Assembly: GCA_013200995.1 (NCBI GenBank)
Contig: CP053688.1
Location: 4,464,001-4,528,000 of the forward strand
Direction: 5' to 3'
Origin: Arthrobacter citreus
Lineage (GTDB): Bacteria; Bacillota; Bacilli; Bacillales; Bacillaceae_G
Length of the DNA stretch: 64,000 bases
Shown one piece after another: positions 33,289-42,731 of the stretch (position 1 is the stretch's first letter; the number at the start of each line of letters is the position of its first letter). Below the pieces are notes generated by a model that saw only the letters and a program-made list of their open reading frames with translations, did not search any database and was not told the DNA's origin. The translations under genes and the position numbers were made by a program.

Positions 33289-36200
33289 ATGAAAAAGAGA
33301 AAAAGCTTTCCTTACCAAGTCCTTGCGACGACAACTTTAGCTTCAATGTTATTTACATCAACTGGATTTGCTGAAGGAACAAACGAAAATCAAGTACCAG
33401 CTCCAAGTTTAGATGAAATTGTAAAACAAGGTCAAAAAATTTTTGCTGAGGAGCAGAAGCAAGCAGGAGGAGAGGTTGTAGATCCATTTGGATATAAAGA
33501 TTTAAAAAATGCCCAAGCTTATAAACCAACTGATAAAGTACGTGTAATTGTTGAAGTTGAGGAACCAACATCTACAGATACTTCTACTCAAACTAAAAAA
33601 ACACGTTTTAAACAAAAGCAGGATCAAGTAATCTCACAAATTTCAAAGGGAAGATCGACTCCTAAAATTAAGCAACGTTTTTATGAAGGATTTAATGGAT
33701 TTAGTATGGAAACTGAATATCGTAACTTAAACGATATACAAGCAACTCCAGGTGTAACAAATGTACATATCGCAAGACAATACCAACCATCAATGGGAGC
33801 AAGTAAAGAATTAGTACAAGCGCAAAAAGTATGGCAAAGTTACGGATATCAAGGTGAAGGATTGTTAGTAGGGATTGTCGATACAGGAATCGATTACACA
33901 CATAAAGATATGACGATCACTGTAAAAGGTAAAGCGAAAGAAAAGTGGACGAAAGAAAATATTCAAAGCAAGCTTGATCAAACAAGTGTCGGTGATATTT
34001 GGTATAGTGACAAAGTTCCAACTGGTTATGACTGGGCAGATCATGATACAGATGTAATCCCGCATGGTGCAGGGAATGAACACGGTATGCACGTAGCTGG
34101 CACTGTTGGTGCAAATGGTGATGAATCGAATGATGGAGTTCAAGGTATTGCTCCAGGCGTACAGTTATTAGCAGAAAAAGTATTCTCTGATAATGGAAAC
34201 GGTGGTGCTTATGAAGATGATATCATAGCAGGTATTGAGCACGCTGTAACAATGGGTGCAGATGTTATTAATATGAGTTTAGGAACTGATTCTGGTTTTG
34301 TTAGTGAAGTAGATGATCCTATTCAAAAAGCGATTCGTGAAGCGACTGAGCAAGGTACACTTGTAATTGTCGCGGGTGGAAACTCTGCTTATAGTACACA
34401 AAATAATTTGTTACAATCTTCTGCAAAACCTTATGCCGAAAATCCTGATATTGGTACTGTTGGGGAACCAGGAGTAAGCCCTTATGCTATTTCAGTTGCA
34501 TCATATGAAAATACAAGCATACATATGAGTACACTTCAAGAAGAAAATGGTTTACAACTTCCTTACCAAGATCAAACACAATATAATTTTAACTTGTCAA
34601 AAGTATTATCTCCATTAGAGTCGTATGACATGGTATATGTAGGAGAAGGTAAAACGGCAGATTTTAAAAATCTTCCTGATTTAACAGGTAAGATTGTCGT
34701 TGCAAAACCAAATGTAAAGTATAGTACTTACACTTATATTCAATCTGAAGCGCAGAAGAAGCACGCAAAAGCGGTGATCCTTGTTCCTGCAAATGAGGAT
34801 ATTGATTATCCATACGTTTATTGGAGTTCTTACTCATTATTCCCGCAGGCAGCTACGACAAGTAAAGCGATTGGTGATGCATTGATTTCTAAGTTAAAGA
34901 GCGGTTATGTTGTAAAAATGAAACCTTCTAAAGGTGTATATGTAGATAATCCAGCTAAGAATACGATGTCATATTTCTCATCTTATGGAGCTCCACATAC
35001 GCTAGACTTTAAACCTGAAATATCAGCACCAGGAGGTAATATCTACTCAACAGTACCGGATAACGGGTATGAAGTAATGAGCGGTACGTCAATGGCATCG
35101 CCACATGTTGCTGGTGGTTCAGCATTAGTATTGCAATCACTTTATGAAAAAGGATTAAAGCATTCAGAAGAAACGGCATTAAAAGCGAAGATTGCTTTAA
35201 TGAATACTGCGAAATTAGTACAGGATCCTCGTACGAATAATGAAGTGCCGTATTCTCCACGCGTTCAAGGTTCTGGTTTAATGCAAATTCAAAATGCAAT
35301 TAAAACACCGGTGATTGTTACGAGAAAAAATACACCACTTGAGCAGGCGGGAGCAGTTGCGTTAAAAGAAATTAAAAATGATCGTGCGGTCTTTAATTTA
35401 AATGTTGAATCGCTTCAAACAGAGAAAACGAAAGATGAATATGAGTACACTGTAAATGTTGACTTATTAACTGACGGAATTGAAACGAAACAATTTGACT
35501 TAGATAACGATGGCGCATTAGATACAAAAGACTATTTAACTTTAAAAAGCGAACGTATTGAAGGTGCTTCTGTATACGTTAACGGCGAAAAATTATCTGG
35601 ATCAGAAGGTGCAACATTAAAAATTAAATCTGGTCAGAAGAAAAACCTAAATGTTGAAATTCGTTTGCCTAGAACGATGAAGAAAAATGAATTTGTTGAA
35701 GGATTTGTGCATCTTGTACCAACAGGACAAAATAGTGATTCTGCAGTACCTTTAACAGTACCATACATGGGCTTTAATGGAGATTGGGATGAGCCTAAAA
35801 ATATTGATCCGGCGGCATATGAAAAAGATGCATTCTTAGGCTATACGACGCTTTGGAATGATGAAATAGGAGCGGAAGGGGTATTCCCATTAGGTTATGA
35901 CCCAAGAACAGGAAGATTTAATATGGATCGAATTGTCATGTCTCCTAATACTCCATTGAACGAAGTGTACCCATCATTTACAGTACTTCGTAATTTAGAG
36001 AAGGCAGAAATGTATATTGAAGACCAAAAAGGCAAATTGATTCAATATTTAGGTGATTTTAGTGAATACACTGGGACTGGTCAACCTTGGAAATTCCGTA
36101 AAAATATTATGTCTTACAGAGATTATATGAACACTGGATATTTTTGGGATTTAAAGGATAAAAATGGACAGTTAGTGAAGGATGGCACTTATAACTATGT

Positions 36201-36813
36201 CATTAAAACAACGCTTGATTATAATGGTGCGAAGCCACAAATCGTTAAACTTCCATTGCATATTGACTCAGTTGCGCCAGTAGTATCTGATATTAAGGTA
36301 ACACCTAAAGATGGTCAATATGAAATATCCTTTAAAGCAACAGATAGTGGAAGTGGCTATAATGGAGCAATTGTTTGGTACAATGGTAAATATACTCCAC
36401 TACAACAAGGTGCAACATCAATTCTTGTAAAAGAAGAGCCAAAAAGCGTAGTTGTTTTAGGAGCAGATTATGCCCTAAATCAAAGTTATACAGTTTGGGG
36501 AGATCCTTCTTATATTAATGAAGAAATGCTTGTTAGTTACTTCAGTGTCTATCCAAACAAAAACGTAAATGCTAAAACTCCAGCAGGAATCAATGCATTT
36601 GCAAATAACGCTATAAATTGGAAAGTGTATGTTAAAGATGTAAATGGTAATGTAATTGATACTTTAAACGTAGAAAATCAAACTGAAATTCACTTGAAAT
36701 GGACTCCAGAAGCTGATGTTCCAAACGGTACGTATTCAGTTTATGCTGATGCATCTAGTAAAGATGGATTTAAAGTAACAACTAAGCCACAAACAGTTAC
36801 AGTACAGCAATAA
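33289..36813 (+). CDS. Secreted S8 (subtilisin-family) serine protease, 1174 residues
   Basis: An exported protease. Residues 1-28 are a signal peptide ending at GFAEG. An I9-type propeptide follows (DKVRVIVEVEEPT ... MQNVHIARQY region to about 165). The S8 catalytic domain has Asp198 in GIVDTGIDYTH, His265 in EHGMHVAGTV and Ser601 in SGTSMASPHVAGG, with a PA-like insert (about 400-550) between His and Ser. The remaining 550 residues are Fn3-like beta domains. The architecture resembles C5a-peptidase or Vpr-type wall-associated proteases. AGAGGAG precedes ATG. It is a single-gene unit. Confidence 0.92.
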   Translation: MKKRKSFPYQVLATTTLASMLFTSTGFAEGTNENQVPAPSLDEIVKQGQKIFAEEQKQAGGEVVDPFGYKDLKNAQAYKPTDKVRVIVEVEEPTSTDTSTQTKKTRFKQKQDQVISQISKGRSTPKIKQRFYEGFNGFSMETEYRNLNDIQATPGVTNVHIARQYQPSMGASKELVQAQKVWQSYGYQGEGLLVGIVDTGIDYTHKDMTITVKGKAKEKWTKENIQSKLDQTSVGDIWYSDKVPTGYDWADHDTDVIPHGAGNEHGMHVAGTVGANGDESNDGVQGIAPGVQLLAEKVFSDNGNGGAYEDDIIAGIEHAVTMGADVINMSLGTDSGFVSEVDDPIQKAIREATEQGTLVIVAGGNSAYSTQNNLLQSSAKPYAENPDIGTVGEPGVSPYAISVASYENTSIHMSTLQEENGLQLPYQDQTQYNFNLSKVLSPLESYDMVYVGEGKTADFKNLPDLTGKIVVAKPNVKYSTYTYIQSEAQKKHAKAVILVPANEDIDYPYVYWSSYSLFPQAATTSKAIGDALISKLKSGYVVKMKPSKGVYVDNPAKNTMSYFSSYGAPHTLDFKPEISAPGGNIYSTVPDNGYEVMSGTSMASPHVAGGSALVLQSLYEKGLKHSEETALKAKIALMNTAKLVQDPRTNNEVPYSPRVQGSGLMQIQNAIKTPVIVTRKNTPLEQAGAVALKEIKNDRAVFNLNVESLQTEKTKDEYEYTVNVDLLTDGIETKQFDLDNDGALDTKDYLTLKSERIEGASVYVNGEKLSGSEGATLKIKSGQKKNLNVEIRLPRTMKKNEFVEGFVHLVPTGQNSDSAVPLTVPYMGFNGDWDEPKNIDPAAYEKDAFLGYTTLWNDEIGAEGVFPLGYDPRTGRFNMDRIVMSPNTPLNEVYPSFTVLRNLEKAEMYIEDQKGKLIQYLGDFSEYTGTGQPWKFRKNIMSYRDYMNTGYFWDLKDKNGQLVKDGTYNYVIKTTLDYNGAKPQIVKLPLHIDSVAPVVSDIKVTPKDGQYEISFKATDSGSGYNGAIVWYNGKYTPLQQGATSILVKEEPKSVVVLGADYALNQSYTVWGDPSYINEEMLVSYFSVYPNKNVNAKTPAGINAFANNAINWKVYVKDVNGNVIDTLNVENQTEIHLKWTPEADVPNGTYSVYADASSKDGFKVTTKPQTVTVQQ

Positions 36814-36826
36814 AAATGCAAATAAT

Positions 36827-36860
36827 AAAAGTGTAGGAAGAATTTTTCCTACACTTTTTC
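36827..36860 (+). terminator. Terminator after the first S8 protease
   Basis: AAAAGTGTAGGAA (36827-36839) pairs perfectly with TTCCTACACTTTT (36846-36858), with a T tract included. Confidence 0.9.
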
Positions 36861-36997
36861 ATTTTTAACAAGATTATTAATGTAGAAAGTACTAAAAACC
36901 AACTTTAATCGGGTTATTAATATGATTTTCTGAACATTTGGTCCATAATAGAGAATAGAAGTAGTTTGTATGTTTTTTGCAGAAAGGTGTTTAGTAA

Positions 36998-37852
36998 ATG
37001 AGGCATTTAACAATCTTATCAAAAATTGAAAATTACATGGATCGATTTACGCAAGCGGAAAAAAAAATCGCTGTATATATAATGGAGCATGCTGAAATAG
37101 TACCGAACTTAACGACTAAAGATATTTCTAATAATACTGGAGCGAGTGAGGCGAGTGTTGTTCGATTTTGTAAAACAATTGGAATCGGAAGTTTTAAAGC
37201 ATTCAAAATAGCTTTAGTTCGTGATTTGACTGTTGCTGAAATGAATATTAATGATTTTTCTGTAATGGATAAAACGGACACACCGTATGATTTATTTAAT
37301 AAAGTAACATATGTAAATAAAGCTGCGATTGAAGCGACAGTATCAACTTTAGATAAAAGAGAATTAGAAAAAGCAACCGAAGAAATTGTAAAAGCAAAAA
37401 AGATCATATTTTACGGAGTGGGCGGGTCAGCTGTATCAGCAATGGACGGAGCATATAAATTTGGAAAAATTGGCTACCACGCTATTATGTCTCCAGATTT
37501 CCATATGGTGATCACATTAGTAGGACATATGGAAGAAGGAGATATTTTTGTTGCTGTTTCTAATTCAGGTAAAACGAAAGATGTTTTAGAGCTGGCGCGT
37601 TTTGCTAAGAAAAGAGGAGCGACAATCATTGCAATTACTAAGCTAGGTAAATCTCCTTTATTTAAGGAAGCAGATATCAAACTTTGTACCCCAGATATGG
37701 AACAGGACAATCGAATTGGTAGTATAGCTTCTAAAATGGCACAACAAAATATAATCGATTCATTATATGTAATTTGCTTTAACCGTATTGGAAACAAGGT
37801 ATCAACTAAGTTACATGAGTATAGTGAAGAAGCAGGCAAATTAAGAAGATAA
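36998..37852 (+). CDS. MurR/RpiR-family transcriptional regulator
   Basis: A 284-residue HTH_6 plus SIS protein. The HTH lies at residues 1-75 (MDRFTQAEKKIAVYIMEHAE, GASEASVVRFCKTIGIGSFKAFKIAL). The SIS domain begins near 125 (IIFYGVGGSAVSAMDGAYKF, FVAVSNSGKTKDVLELARFAKK). A mid-protein VMDKTDTPYDLFNKV linker is typical of the family. It has an AGAAAGGTG ribosome site and stands alone. The nearest sugar gene is the second MupG paralogue at 40839, whose promoter carries palindromes, so this is a candidate regulator for it. Confidence 0.87.
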   Translation: MRHLTILSKIENYMDRFTQAEKKIAVYIMEHAEIVPNLTTKDISNNTGASEASVVRFCKTIGIGSFKAFKIALVRDLTVAEMNINDFSVMDKTDTPYDLFNKVTYVNKAAIEATVSTLDKRELEKATEEIVKAKKIIFYGVGGSAVSAMDGAYKFGKIGYHAIMSPDFHMVITLVGHMEEGDIFVAVSNSGKTKDVLELARFAKKRGATIIAITKLGKSPLFKEADIKLCTPDMEQDNRIGSIASKMAQQNIIDSLYVICFNRIGNKVSTKLHEYSEEAGKLRR

Positions 37853-37870
37853 AAGTGAATATGGATGATG

Positions 37871-37916
37871 AAAGAAGATGAGCAAAAGTAAAATTTGACT
37901 TGTCTTCTTTTTTTTC
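37871..37916 (+). terminator. Terminator after the RpiR gene
   Basis: AAAGAAGA (37871-37878) with TCTTCTTT (37903-37910), extended by CAA/TTG pairs inside, then TTTTTT. Confidence 0.75.
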
Positions 37917-38106
37917 GACTAATAGGAGTAAAATGTCAAAATTTGAAGAGGGAATTTTATCCAAAATATTAATGTTACATATTTTACAGTAGAAAATGCA
38001 TATTTTTAATATTTGTAATAATACTTAAGTGCTAAACTTCATTACTAGTATGAAATAAAAATATGAGGCTAAAGGTAGTGGTTTTAAAAAAACAAGCTAT
38101 AAAAAC

Positions 38107-38174
38107 TGACGAATTTCGTCATTATTATATAAAAAAATGTTAGAAAAATGTTAGAAAATAATGAAAAATGTTAG
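38107..38174. promoter_or_regulatory. Palindrome and ATGTTAG direct repeats before the InhA-type gene
   Basis: TGACGAATTTCGTCA (38107-38121) is a perfect 15-bp palindrome. Downstream, ATGTTAG recurs at 38137, 38148 and 38168, with spacings of 11 and 20 bp, close to one and two helical turns. This resembles a regulator docking region upstream of a protease promoter. The regulator is not identified. Confidence 0.5.
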
Positions 38175-38261
38175 TATTTGATGAAAAATACCCTCTATAA
38201 CTAAAAGAATTTTTAGAATATTATTAAAATGTACTAAGGAAACTATTAAGGAGGGCTTATT

Positions 38262-40643
38262 TTGAACAAATTTGTTTTATCAAGTTTCGCATCTGTGATG
38301 GTTGCAGGCACATTATTTTCTGGAATTCCATTAAAAACAGCATCATCTGAAAGCTTAAGTAAAGTGCATAGTCAATTAGCTAAGCATTCAAAAAGTACTT
38401 TAGATTTATCGTTAGTAAATGATGAAAAACTTTTAGCTGCATTAGTTAAACGTGGAGTTATTTCTGGAAATGCTTCTCAAGATCAGAAGCAGGCTGCATT
38501 ACAGAATTATTTAGAGGTTAAAGGACAAGCTAATTTAGTAACAGAAAAAGATCCAATTGCTAGTAAAGCTAAAAAAGCAGAGGCTGCTAAACATAATGAA
38601 TTTAAAGATTTTAATAACGGATTATTACATGGAAATGGTAAGAAAAATGGTCAATTAAAGGGTAATCCTGATCCTGTTAAAGAGTCAGCTTCACCAGGTA
38701 TTCAGAAGAAGGGTAAACTTTTAACATTAATGGTTGAGTTTTCTGATCTCCCACATAATCAAATTAAGCCTTCAGAAACAGACAATTACTATAAAGATTA
38801 CGATACAAAACACTATGAAAATATGATTTTTGGTGAAAATGGTGTGGAGGGTCCAAACGGAGAAACATTCCTTTCACAAAAACAATATTATGAACAGCAA
38901 TCTGGTGGGACTTATACTGTTGATGGGAAAGCATATGGTTGGTTAAAGGTACCTGGAACTGCAACATTTTACGGAGCAGATTCTAAATCTGGACATGATA
39001 ATGTAGCGCCAGGAGGATCAAAACAATTAGTAGTTGATACATATAAGGCTGCATTAGCTGCAGGAATTCCTTTACAAGATTATGATTTAGAAGATCCACA
39101 TGATTTAGATGGTGACGGAAACTACTGGGAGCCAGATGGATTAGTTGATCATCTTCAAATTATTCACTCAGGTATGGGACAAGAAGCTGGCGGTGGAGCA
39201 CAAGGCGACAATGCAATTTGGTCACACCGTTCTGCTAAATACGTTGACGATACAGATGTACGTGGAGAAGGTTTACCAGGATTCTATGACTACACAATGA
39301 TGCCTGAAGACGGAGCAACAGGTGTATTCGCACACGAATATGGTCATGATTTAGGATTACCAGATGAGTACGATACAATTTATTCTGGTGATGGTGAAGC
39401 TGTTGAATATTGGTCAATCATGTCAGCAGGTTCATGGGCTGGAAAAATTCCAGGAACAGAGCCAACTGGTTTCTCTCCTTGGGCTAAGTCATATTTCCAA
39501 TCAACATTAGGTGGAAAATGGACAAACCCAACTGTTGTAAATTGGGAAGATGTATCGACAAAAGGTACTCAATTCTTATTAGACCAAGCAAATTCACCAC
39601 TTGGACAAAATAACCAAGCGGTTCAAGTGAATTTACCGAAAAAAACTACACCAGTTAATAAACCAGCTACTGGCACTTATGAATACTGGGGTGGACAAGC
39701 AGACGAAATGGATAATAGTTTAGTAACAAATGTAGATTTAACAGGTAAATCATCAGCATCATTAACTTTTGATGCTTGGTACGATATGGAAGAACAGTGG
39801 GATTTCGCATTTGTTCAAGTTTCAACTGACAATGGTGCTACTTGGAAGTCATTAGGTAACGAACATACTAGAAATGATGTCGTTTCAAATGGCTATCCAA
39901 CAATCATAAGCTCAATGCCTGGTTTTTCTGGCAAATCAAATGGATGGGAAGCACAAAGCTTTGATTTATCAGCATATAAAGGTCAAAAAATTCAGCTTCG
40001 CTTACGTTCTGCAACTGACTGGGGTACTTCAAATGTTGGATTCTTTGCAGATAATATCAAAGTGGTAGCAGATGGAGCTACAATTATTGATGATGGAGCT
40101 GAAAATGCAACTTCTCCATTTACATTAAAAGGATTCTCAAAATTCGATGGTAACAAATATTCAAATCATTACTATTTGTTAGAATGGCGTAACCAAAAAG
40201 GTGCTGACGAAGGTTTAGCTCATATTAAACGAGGAAACTCTCTATTAAGCTATGATGGTGGTTTAGTAGTATGGTATGTTGATGATAGCTTTACAGAAAA
40301 CTGGACAGGTGTTCACCCAGGTGATGGTTTCTTAGGTGTTGTTGACGCGCATGATGATACGAATTTATTATGGAACTACGGTGATCAAGCAGTTTCACGC
40401 TATGCTGTTGCGGATGCAGCATTCGGATTAAATTCAACATCAGGTTATAACATTGGTTATACAACAGGTGAAAAATTGACTTCTCCAAGTCAAGTAGGTA
40501 TCTCCTTATTTGATGATAGCAAGGACTATAATAACAAGTTCTTACCAGATGCTGGTCGTAACATTGGACACTTTGGTTTAAAAGTTCGAGTTAATGGTCA
40601 GTCTACTGATAAATCAGTTGGATCAATCGTAGTATACAAATAA
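38262..40643 (+). CDS. Immune inhibitor A-type secreted M6 metalloprotease
   Basis: A 793-residue exported zinc protease. The N-terminal 30 residues are a signal peptide, followed by a propeptide to roughly 130. The M6 catalytic domain has the zinc site HEYGHDLGLPDEYD, with H358, E359 and H362. C-terminal beta domains include the MAM-like segment FDAWYDMEEQWDFAFVQVS and LRSATDWGTSNVGFFADNIKV. InhA proteins of Bacillus degrade host and extracellular proteins. The start is TTG with AAGGAGGG. The promoter region contains repeated elements at 38107-38174. Confidence 0.93.
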   Translation: MNKFVLSSFASVMVAGTLFSGIPLKTASSESLSKVHSQLAKHSKSTLDLSLVNDEKLLAALVKRGVISGNASQDQKQAALQNYLEVKGQANLVTEKDPIASKAKKAEAAKHNEFKDFNNGLLHGNGKKNGQLKGNPDPVKESASPGIQKKGKLLTLMVEFSDLPHNQIKPSETDNYYKDYDTKHYENMIFGENGVEGPNGETFLSQKQYYEQQSGGTYTVDGKAYGWLKVPGTATFYGADSKSGHDNVAPGGSKQLVVDTYKAALAAGIPLQDYDLEDPHDLDGDGNYWEPDGLVDHLQIIHSGMGQEAGGGAQGDNAIWSHRSAKYVDDTDVRGEGLPGFYDYTMMPEDGATGVFAHEYGHDLGLPDEYDTIYSGDGEAVEYWSIMSAGSWAGKIPGTEPTGFSPWAKSYFQSTLGGKWTNPTVVNWEDVSTKGTQFLLDQANSPLGQNNQAVQVNLPKKTTPVNKPATGTYEYWGGQADEMDNSLVTNVDLTGKSSASLTFDAWYDMEEQWDFAFVQVSTDNGATWKSLGNEHTRNDVVSNGYPTIISSMPGFSGKSNGWEAQSFDLSAYKGQKIQLRLRSATDWGTSNVGFFADNIKVVADGATIIDDGAENATSPFTLKGFSKFDGNKYSNHYYLLEWRNQKGADEGLAHIKRGNSLLSYDGGLVVWYVDDSFTENWTGVHPGDGFLGVVDAHDDTNLLWNYGDQAVSRYAVADAAFGLNSTSGYNIGYTTGEKLTSPSQVGISLFDDSKDYNNKFLPDAGRNIGHFGLKVRVNGQSTDKSVGSIVVYK

Positions 40644-40652
40644 TATGAAATC

Positions 40653-40687
40653 AGAAAGGCAACTTGATGTTGTCTTTCTTTTTTTTG
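40653..40687 (+). terminator. Terminator after the InhA-type gene
   Basis: AGAAAGGCAAC (40653-40663) pairs with GTTGTCTTTCT (40669-40679), followed by T8. Confidence 0.85.
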
Positions 40688-40732
40688 ACTCTTTTATAAT
40701 TAAAGTCTTCCATTATTTGTGAATTTTTTTGA

Positions 40733-40791
40733 AATGAAATTTCATTAAAAATCACATGTTATATTGACTTTTAATTTCGAAAGCTTAAAAT
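40733..40791 (+). promoter_or_regulatory. Promoter with flanking palindromes before the second MupG gene
   Basis: AATGAAATTTCATT (40733-40746) is a perfect 14-bp palindrome. TTGACT (40764-40769) and TAAAAT (40786-40791) form a promoter with a 16-bp spacer, which itself contains the palindrome TTTCGAAA (40776-40783). The upstream palindrome resembles that at 11574-11588 in the first sugar locus. Confidence 0.6.
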
Positions 40792-40838
40792 GATAAGCAA
40801 ATAGTATTATTCTAATAGTAGGAAGAAGGAATGAGATT

Positions 40839-41903
40839 ATGCTAGGGATATCAATCTATTTATCTGAAAAAAATATTGAAAAGAATAAAAAGTATATCGA
40901 AATAGCGAAGAAAAATGGATTTACTTCAATTTTTACCTCATTACACATACCGGAAGATGACCCTTCAACTTATAAAAATCTACTTCAAAACCTTGGTGCA
41001 GTGGCAATGGAAAATGAAGTCGAGCTTATGGCAGATATTTCAGCAAAATCACTTACTCATTTAGGGCTAGATTACTCAAACGTTAGTGAATTACTAAATT
41101 GGGGTGTTACTGGATTACGAGTTGATTACGGACTGGACGAAAAACAAATAGCAGACCTTTCTAAAAAAATGAAAATTGCTCTAAATGCAAGTACACTAAC
41201 ACCTGCATTTTTAAATGAATTACTTAAATTTGGATTACAAACTGAAAACGTAGAAGCTTGGCATAATTTTTATCCGCGCCCTGAAACGGGATTATCAACA
41301 GATTATTTAATTGAAAAAAATAAATGGTTAAAAAGCTGTGGAATTACAACAATGGCATTTATTCAAGGCGATGATGAAATGAGAGGGCCTTTGTTTAAAG
41401 GATTACCAACTTTGGAAAAGCATCGTGGAATGGATCCTCTACTTGCTTATTTAGAGTTAACTCAAAACTGCTATGTTGATAAAGTTTTAGTTGGCGATAT
41501 TAGTATTAAAGTAGAAAAGATGACTACTCTTTCAAAAATGAATGGTTTGATCGAGCTAAGATATAGACCATATTCACATGAAGAGGAAATTCTTTCAATC
41601 GTTGAAAGGATTCATACAAATCGTGAAGATCCTGCGCGTGATGTAATTCGATCAATGGAATCTAGATTATACGGTAGTTTTGGTGAGACTAGTTTAAAGC
41701 CAGTAAATACAATTACACGAGAGATGGGCTCAGTTACAATCGACAATGAACGATATGGTAGATACGGAGGGGAGTTACAAATTATGCTTACTAATCTACC
41801 AAGCGATGAAAAGGTAAATGTAATAGGGAAGATTATTGAAGATGATCTATCGTTATTGCAATTTATTGGAGCAGGTAAGAAATTTAAATTAAAAAGAGTA
41901 TAA
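40839..41903 (+). CDS. Second MupG-like DUF871 protein
   Basis: A 354-residue DUF871 paralogue of the protein at 10433. It has the MLGISIYLSEKNIEKNKKYI start, the FTSLHIPEDD segment, WHNFYPRPETGLS and the C-terminal NERYGRYGGELQIML motif. The family is linked to 6-phospho-N-acetylmuramidase activity, but DUF871 genes also occur with other PTS loci, so the substrate may differ. It is monocistronic here, between an InhA-type protease and a methyltransferase, with GGAAGAAGG as ribosome site and its own palindrome-flanked promoter. Confidence 0.8.
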   Translation: MLGISIYLSEKNIEKNKKYIEIAKKNGFTSIFTSLHIPEDDPSTYKNLLQNLGAVAMENEVELMADISAKSLTHLGLDYSNVSELLNWGVTGLRVDYGLDEKQIADLSKKMKIALNASTLTPAFLNELLKFGLQTENVEAWHNFYPRPETGLSTDYLIEKNKWLKSCGITTMAFIQGDDEMRGPLFKGLPTLEKHRGMDPLLAYLELTQNCYVDKVLVGDISIKVEKMTTLSKMNGLIELRYRPYSHEEEILSIVERIHTNREDPARDVIRSMESRLYGSFGETSLKPVNTITREMGSVTIDNERYGRYGGELQIMLTNLPSDEKVNVIGKIIEDDLSLLQFIGAGKKFKLKRV

Positions 41904-41927
41904 AATAGACATTGAATTGTCTACAAG

Positions 41928-41961
41928 AAAAGCGTGTTTAAAGTTAACACGCTTTTTGTGT
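41928..41961 (+). terminator. Terminator after the second MupG gene
   Basis: AAAAGCGTGTT (41928-41938) pairs perfectly with AACACGCTTTT (41946-41956), followed by T. Confidence 0.88.
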
Positions 41962-42032
41962 AAAAATAGACTGAACATATTTAAAAGCGATATTATGTAT
42001 ATATAAAACTAATATTGAATGGTCGTGGATTA

Positions 42033-42641
42033 GTGATTGATAAGTATTATGATGATTTGTTGAATATAAAAACAGAGGGAGAGCAAAAAGGTTTTAATGC
42101 CTCATTTCATTATCATCGATATGAGGCAACACCTTATAATGCTCTAGAGCAATTGTTTCAGCAATATTTAATTTCATGCGATGATCGTGTAGTTGACTTT
42201 GGTTGCGGTAAAGGAAGATTAAATTTCTATCTTAATAATAAATTTGATGCTACTGTTGTTGGAATTGAAATGAATGAAAAGTATTACAATGAGGCTGTTG
42301 AGAATAAAGAAAATTACTTAATGAAAAAAAGAATGAGCGAAGATAAAATTTTATTTTATTGCTGCTTGGCAGAAGATTATTCAATTGAACCATCTGATAA
42401 TCGTTTTTATTTTTTTAATCCTTTTTCAATCCAAATTTTTAGGAGCATCATTAATAATATTTTAATTTCAGTTGAACAATCAAAGAGAGAAATTGAAATT
42501 ATTTTATATTATAGTTCTGACGATTATATTTACTTTTTAGAAAACCAAACTGCTTTTGAATTAAAACAAGAGGTTATATTACCAGATGTTTATAAACAAA
42601 ATCCAAATGAACGGTTTTTAATTTATCGATTGGCTTATTAA
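42033..42641 (+). CDS. SAM-dependent methyltransferase-like protein
   Basis: A Rossmann-fold methyltransferase of about 200 residues. Motif I is VVDFGCGKGRLNFYL, followed by the acidic strand end VVGIEMNEKYY and a FYFFNPFS motif IV analogue. The N-terminal YYDDLLNIKTEGEQKGF and NASFHYHRYEATPYNAL segments recur in bacillar class I enzymes of unknown target. A TTG at 42015 is also in frame; I chose GTG 42033 because the family normally begins near the YDDLL segment, but no strong ribosome site decides it. Substrate unknown. Confidence 0.75.
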   Translation: MIDKYYDDLLNIKTEGEQKGFNASFHYHRYEATPYNALEQLFQQYLISCDDRVVDFGCGKGRLNFYLNNKFDATVVGIEMNEKYYNEAVENKENYLMKKRMSEDKILFYCCLAEDYSIEPSDNRFYFFNPFSIQIFRSIINNILISVEQSKREIEIILYYSSDDYIYFLENQTAFELKQEVILPDVYKQNPNERFLIYRLAY

Positions 42642-42731
42642 ATTTTTAAGTTTCAAGGATATATTGGACCTAATGGAGAATTTTTACTGAAGTGGATATT
42701 CAAAATAAAGAGTTGGAAGGGAGAGTTTAAT

